Assembly: GCA_947259705.1 (NCBI GenBank)
Contig: CAMYNL010000004.1
Span: forward strand, 274,658-338,657
DNA length: 64,000 nucleotides
DNA from: an uncultured Gammaproteobacteria bacterium
GTDB lineage: Bacteria > Pseudomonadota > Gammaproteobacteria > Arenicellales > JAANXG01
Direction: 5' to 3'
Positions 60,267 to 64,000 of the stretch are shown piece by piece. The position numbers and the translations under genes are program-made. How positions within the stretch are numbered: position 1 is the first letter of the stretch; every line of letters begins with the position of its first letter. The notes beneath the pieces are model-generated. The model was not told the DNA's origin, ran no database searches, and saw nothing but the letters and a program-made list of their open reading frames with translations.

Positions 60267-62093
60267 TCAGCCGCGTGTCGTGGCGCCGCTGTAGAGCTTG
60301 CGGTACAGGCCGTCGCCGGCCATCAGTTCGTCGTGGGATCCTTGCTCGATGATGTGGCCGTCCTCGAACACGTAGACCCGGTCGGCCTGCCTCACCGCGC
60401 TCAACCGGTGGGCAATGATCAGCGTGGTGCGCTGCTCGAGATAGGTGTTCAGCGCGGCATGCAGCCGCGACTCGATCTCGTTGTCCAGCGCCGAGGTGGC
60501 TTCGTCCAGGATCACCACCTTCGGATCGCTCAACACCATGCGCGCCACCGCCAGCCGCTGCTGCTGGCCGCCGGACAGCCGCAGCCCCTGGCGGCCGATG
60601 ATGGTGTCGAACTGCTTCGGCAGCTGTGCCACCACCTCGCTTAGCTGCGCCACCTCCAGCGCCCGCCACAGCTCGTCGTCCGGGTAGTCGCGCCCCAGGG
60701 TGAGGTTGGCGCGCACGGTGTCGTTGAGCATGGCGGGGTGCTGCAGCACCGTGGCCACGTTGTCGCGCACCACGTCCAGGCCGATATCGGTGACCGGCAC
60801 CTCATCGAAGTAGACCATGCCGGACTGCGGCGGATACAGGCCCAGGATCACCTGCACCAGGGTGGACTTGCCGCCGCCCGAGGCGCCCACCAGGGCGATC
60901 TTCTCGCCCGGCGCGATTGCCAGGCTGACATCGTTCAACACCGGCTCGTTGTCGACATAGGCAAAGTTGACCTGCTCGATCCGGACGCCGACGGTGCGAT
61001 TGCCTGCGAAGGGATCCACCTTGTGCGCATAGCGGGGCTCGTGGCGCAGGGTCAGCAGCTGGTTGATGCGCGCCAGCGCGGCCTTGGCGGCGAAGTAGGC
61101 ATACTGGATGTTCAGCACCTCCTGCACCGGGGCCATCATGAACCACAGGTAGGCGAACACCGCCAGCATCTGGCCGATGCTGAGGTCGGAGAACACCACC
61201 AGCAGCATGCTGACGGCGCGGAAGATGTCGAAGCCGACCAGGAACACGCCGAAGGAGGCGCGGTTGGCGGCGTCCGATTTCCACGAGAATGCGGCCGAGT
61301 GCACCTTGACGTCGCGCGCCTTCGCCACCACCTCGCGCAGGAACCAGTGCTCGCGGTTGCTGGCACGGATCTGCTGGATGGCATCGAGGGTCTCGGTGAG
61401 CGCCTGCTGGAACACCTCGAAGGCGCTGTTCTCCTGCTTTTTCAGCAGCTTCACCCGCTTGCCCAGCACGGTGGTGAAGTACACCACCACCGGGTTGGCG
61501 AACAGGATGAACAGCGCCAGCGGCCAGTGCATCCACAGCAGGATGGCGGTGACGCCTAGCAGGCTGAGGATGGCCACCACCAGCTTGCTGATCGACTGGC
61601 CAACGAAATCATCCACCGCGTTGATGTCGGTAACGAAACGGGAGGCCACTGCGCCGCTGCCCAGGGTCTCGTATTCGGCCATGGATACCAACGCCAGTCG
61701 CTGCAGCAGGTCGCGACGTATGCGGTAGGTCACCTCCTTGGCAATCAGCGTGAACTCCCGCGTCTGCCACACGTTCAGCAGCACCGATATCAGCCGCAGC
61801 AGTACCGTCACCAGCAGCACGAAGGTGATGTAGAGCACCGGACCGTGCCAGGCGGCGGGAAACAGGCGGTCCATGATGTCCACCATGAAGCCCGGCTGTC
61901 CCAGCAGCACCTCGTCCACCAGCAGCGGCATCAGCATGGGGATGGGGACGCTGGCCAGCACGGCCAGGATGGCGATGGTGTGGGCGGCGAGCAGGGTGCG
62001 GCGGTTCTGCAGCGCCACCTCCAGGACATAGCGCCAGCTGTAGCCCGATGTGGGGGCGGCAACCGGGGAGGAGGGCGTGGCCGGACTGCTCAT
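60267..62093 (-). CDS. ABC exporter, fused membrane and ATP-binding domains
   Basis: A half-size ABC exporter acting as a dimer in the inner membrane; the cargo is unknown. 608 residues from the ATG at 62093; a GTG six codons upstream is possible. The transmembrane domain spans about 30-330 with six helices, and the ATPase domain about 365-600. Nucleotide motifs: Walker A VGASGGGKST, Q-loop VLQHPAML, signature LSGGQQQRLAVAR, Walker B VVILDEATSALD and the H-loop IIAHRLSAV. It resembles lipid/multidrug-type exporters (MsbA-like), with no peptidase C39 domain and no partner gene to name a substrate. Confidence 0.9.
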   Translation of the reverse strand: MSSPATPSSPVAAPTSGYSWRYVLEVALQNRRTLLAAHTIAILAVLASVPIPMLMPLLVDEVLLGQPGFMVDIMDRLFPAAWHGPVLYITFVLLVTVLLRLISVLLNVWQTREFTLIAKEVTYRIRRDLLQRLALVSMAEYETLGSGAVASRFVTDINAVDDFVGQSISKLVVAILSLLGVTAILLWMHWPLALFILFANPVVVYFTTVLGKRVKLLKKQENSAFEVFQQALTETLDAIQQIRASNREHWFLREVVAKARDVKVHSAAFSWKSDAANRASFGVFLVGFDIFRAVSMLLVVFSDLSIGQMLAVFAYLWFMMAPVQEVLNIQYAYFAAKAALARINQLLTLRHEPRYAHKVDPFAGNRTVGVRIEQVNFAYVDNEPVLNDVSLAIAPGEKIALVGASGGGKSTLVQVILGLYPPQSGMVYFDEVPVTDIGLDVVRDNVATVLQHPAMLNDTVRANLTLGRDYPDDELWRALEVAQLSEVVAQLPKQFDTIIGRQGLRLSGGQQQRLAVARMVLSDPKVVILDEATSALDNEIESRLHAALNTYLEQRTTLIIAHRLSAVRQADRVYVFEDGHIIEQGSHDELMAGDGLYRKLYSGATTRG

Positions 62094-62186
62094 CACCGCG
62101 ATTCTACGCACACCGGGTGCAGTGGTGGTGAAGAGGATGCAACAGACGGCCGCGGTCTGCCCCCGTCGGGCAGCTGGGCCGCGGGC

Positions 62187-62669
62187 TCAGAGGGGGCGGC
62201 GGGCCTGCCAGAAGCGCTCGCCCCAGTACGGCGCATCGAGGCGGGTGGCGGTGACGCCGCTGGCCTCGGCGGCATGGATGAAGCGGCCCTGGCCGACATA
62301 GATGCCGACGTGGCGGGTGCGCCAGCCGGTCTTGAAGAACACCAGGTCGCCGGGCCGCAGCGCCCGGCGCGACACCTGGTCACCGGTGCGGGCCTGGTCC
62401 CGGGTGGTGCGCGGCAGCCGGACGCCGAACAGGCGCTGGTAGGTCAGCGATACGAAGCCGCTGCAATCGACGCCGCGGCGGCTTACGCCGCCCCAGCGAT
62501 GGGGCGTGCCGCGCCACTCGGCATAGTGGCGGTGCAGCAGTTGACTGATCTCGTCCCCGCCAAGCACCGGCAGCTCGCCGGCGACGTCCGGCTGTTTGCC
62601 GCCGGTGCTGCAGGCGCACACGGCGACCAGGACGGTTATGGCAACGCAAGCCAATACATGTCGGGTCAT
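62187..62669 (-). CDS. NlpC/P60 family lipoprotein peptidase
   Basis: A predicted outer- or inner-membrane-anchored cell-wall endopeptidase. 160 residues. The N-terminal hydrophobic leader ends in the lipobox V17-C18-A19-C20, so Cys20 would be acylated after cleavage. The NlpC/P60 domain (about 42-160) has the catalytic Cys69 in GVDCSGFVSL, His120 in RHVGIYVG, and a third polar residue His132 in FIHAAEASG. It resembles Spr/MepS-type DD-endopeptidases. Residue 18 is an extra Cys in the leader. It is 93 bp upstream of the ABC gene on the same strand. Confidence 0.9.
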   Translation of the reverse strand: MTRHVLACVAITVLVAVCACSTGGKQPDVAGELPVLGGDEISQLLHRHYAEWRGTPHRWGGVSRRGVDCSGFVSLTYQRLFGVRLPRTTRDQARTGDQVSRRALRPGDLVFFKTGWRTRHVGIYVGQGRFIHAAEASGVTATRLDAPYWGERFWQARRPL

Positions 62670-62792
62670 GGCGTCATCTGCCGGTGGGACTCCAAAGTGG
62701 GGCTATGTTATCGCGACCCTCAACGGGCAACGCAGCACCATCCGTCGAGCAGCGTCAACCCGGGGTTCAGCGGCGGCGACGATCCGGCCCGT

Positions 62793-63338
62793 TCAGGATC
62801 CGCCGCGGACCTTGTCGGACGCTGAACCGAGGCGGCGCAGCCGCGGCTCGATGTCACGCGCCCATACCGCCGGCGTCAGCAGCCCGACGTGCCGGAACAC
62901 GATGTTGCCGCGCCCGTCCAGTACATAGGTTTCCGGGGCACCGGCCACCCCCAGTTCGCGGGCGGCGGCGCCGTCGGCGTCCACCATGACCAGGACATAA
63001 GGGTCGCCCAGTTGCCGCAGCCACTGCCGCGCCTTGGCAGGGTCGTCGAGGTAGTTCCAGCCGTAGACGGTCCAGTCGCGGGCGATCTGCATCAGCAGCT
63101 CGTGTTCCTGCCGGCATGCGGTGCACCAGGTCCCCCACACATTGACCAGGGCGGGTTTGCCGGCCAGATCGGCAGCACTGACGCGCCGCGCCGGGTCGTC
63201 CAGCCGCGGCAGCGAGAACGCGGGCAGCGGCCGGCTGAGCAGCGTGCCGGTGGGGTGCAGCGGCCGCCACCACAGCGCCCAGGCCAGCGCGGCCACGAAG
63301 GCGACGAAGACGGCGGCGGCCAGCGCCCGGCGTTTCAT
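62793..63338 (-). CDS. CcmG/DsbE-like thiol:disulfide oxidoreductase
   Basis: A periplasmic thioredoxin-fold protein, 181 residues, anchored by an N-terminal helix (about 5-23). The redox motif is C72-T-A-C75 in GTWCTACRQEHELL, preceded by GKPALVNVW and followed by the cis-Pro loop VAGAPETYVLD, both CcmG-like. The usual CcmG motif reads WCPTC or WCVTC, so TA is a variant. In cytochrome c maturation such proteins keep heme-binding cysteines of apocytochromes reduced, which fits the upstream gene: its ATG overlaps the stop of a diheme cytochrome c. No other ccm gene is in view. Confidence 0.85.
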   Translation of the reverse strand: MKRRALAAAVFVAFVAALAWALWWRPLHPTGTLLSRPLPAFSLPRLDDPARRVSAADLAGKPALVNVWGTWCTACRQEHELLMQIARDWTVYGWNYLDDPAKARQWLRQLGDPYVLVMVDADGAAARELGVAGAPETYVLDGRGNIVFRHVGLLTPAVWARDIEPRLRRLGSASDKVRGGS

Positions 63339-64000
63339 GGCCCGGCGGCGGAGCGCCCGGGCTGGACCGGACGCCAGCCGGGCGGGGCGCGGTCGACGGT
63401 GTCGCTGACCGCGACCGGCGCATCCGTGCTCTCGCTGAAGGCGGTCTTGATGTAGGCGATGACGTCGGCAATGTCCGCGTCGCTCAGCACATGGCGCCAG
63501 GCCGGCATCGACGAGTCCGGCAGGCCGTCGCGGATCACCGCCGCCAGTGCCGCGTCCGGCCGCTGGCGGATGGCCCGGCTGGTGAGGTCACGCGGGTGCG
63601 GTTCCAGGAAGCTGCCGATCCAGTGGCGGCCGGTGCCGTCCGGCGCATGGCAGAAGGCGCAGTTGCGCTGGTACAGCCCGGCGCCGCGCCGCGCAGAGTC
63701 TGACAGGCGGTCCAGCGGCGGCGGCCGTTCGTGCCGGCGGTAGGGGGTGGCGCCGGCGACGCCGTCCAGCGCCGGCGGCGGCGTGCGGTGGGAGTAATGA
63801 CGTCGCGGGAAGGACACCGCCCGCGCCTCCCATACCGGCCCGGCGTGCGCGGCCGCGGGCGGGTCGTGGCAGGTGGCGCAGGCGCCCAGGAACAGGCGTT
63901 TGCCGGCACGCTGTTCGCCGCTCAGCTCCTCGCCGGGCGTATCCAGCGAAAGCTCGCCGGTGATGAAGGGGTAGGCAGCGGCGAAGCGGTCGTGGTCCTG
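63335..64000 (-). CDS. Diheme c-type cytochrome, 5' end cut by window edge
   Basis: At least 221 residues are readable; the frame stays open to the window end, so the start lies beyond it. Two heme attachment motifs: CATCH (63880-63866) and CAFCH (63661-63647). Each is followed by its own domain of about 100 residues. The second domain has a likely axial Met in GLPDSSMPAW. A GTG at 63817 would start a 160-residue protein with only one heme and is rejected, since it cuts through continuous heme-domain sequence. A Pro/Arg-rich linker joins the domains. Periplasmic electron transfer is expected; the redox partner is unknown. The next gene overlaps by 4 bases (ATGA). Confidence 0.82.
   Translation of the reverse strand, partial: QDHDRFAAAYPFITGELSLDTPGEELSGEQRAGKRLFLGACATCHDPPAAAHAGPVWEARAVSFPRRHYSHRTPPPALDGVAGATPYRRHERPPPLDRLSDSARRGAGLYQRNCAFCHAPDGTGRHWIGSFLEPHPRDLTSRAIRQRPDAALAAVIRDGLPDSSMPAWRHVLSDADIADVIAYIKTAFSESTDAPVAVSDTVDRAPPGWRPVQPGRSAAGP

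Noticed and set aside
63335-63817. 160-residue monoheme cytochrome starting at GTG 63817
   Set aside because: The frame continues upstream without a stop to the window edge and contains a second CATCH heme motif, so the gene is longer.

Overview
The window is a GC-rich, densely coded bacterial chromosome segment, almost certainly from a gammaproteobacterium, possibly a Chromatiales-like lineage. The assignment rests on three things: a RelA-type (p)ppGpp synthetase and DksA; the dapB-carA-carB-greA and rlmE-ftsH-folP-glmM-secG-tRNA-Leu orders; and the E. coli-like order initiator tRNA-rimP-nusA-infB-rbfA-truB-rpsO-pnp. No CRISPR array, insertion sequence, prophage or plasmid module was seen. 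Both ends cut a gene: relA at the left edge and a diheme cytochrome c at the right edge.

Layout. 1-8254: relA (5' end missing), a YbaN-like membrane protein, egtB coupled to a DUF924 gene, argE, mdh, and an alpha/beta-hydrolase-OsmC fusion. 8255-15361 is the most accessory-looking part: a long non-coding stretch, a lone cupin, a glycosyltransferase overlapping a nucleosidase-like gene, divergent metY and ltaE, an unrecognised helical-toroid-like protein, and a 69-residue signal-peptide-like ORF. 15528-22654: endonuclease V divergent from dapB, then carA, carB, greA and a DUF4149 gene, with a promoter plus hairpin in the carA leader. 23010-25420: an unrecognised anchored protein with a possible C-terminal Sm-like barrel, an NRDE protein and yhbY, all on the minus strand. 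25463-31874: rlmE, ftsH, folP, glmM, tpiA, secG and tRNA-Leu(GAG). 32101-46455: a complete 14-gene nuo operon with separate nuoC and nuoD. 46574-55249: initiator tRNA, two terminator-like hairpins, rimP, nusA, infB, rbfA, truB, rpsO, pnp and a terminator. 55269-64000: dtd, a rhodanese, NAD-type isocitrate dehydrogenase, a YheT hydrolase, DksA with a histone-H1-like tail, a peroxiredoxin, an ABC exporter, an NlpC/P60 lipoprotein, a CcmG/DsbE-like thioredoxin and the diheme cytochrome c.

How the parts fit. Most of the window is core housekeeping: respiratory complex I, TCA enzymes (mdh, NAD-type idh), translation and RNA turnover, folate, cell-wall precursor, arginine/pyrimidine and lysine synthesis, and stringent control (RelA and DksA). 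Candidates worth a second look are the H1-tailed DksA, the tiny exported-peptide ORF with its LPAHA motif, the carA leader, the paired hairpins before rimP, the U1:U72 initiator tRNA, the glycosyltransferase/nucleosidase pair, and two uncharacterised larger proteins. I found no convincing new multi-gene defence or secretion system.
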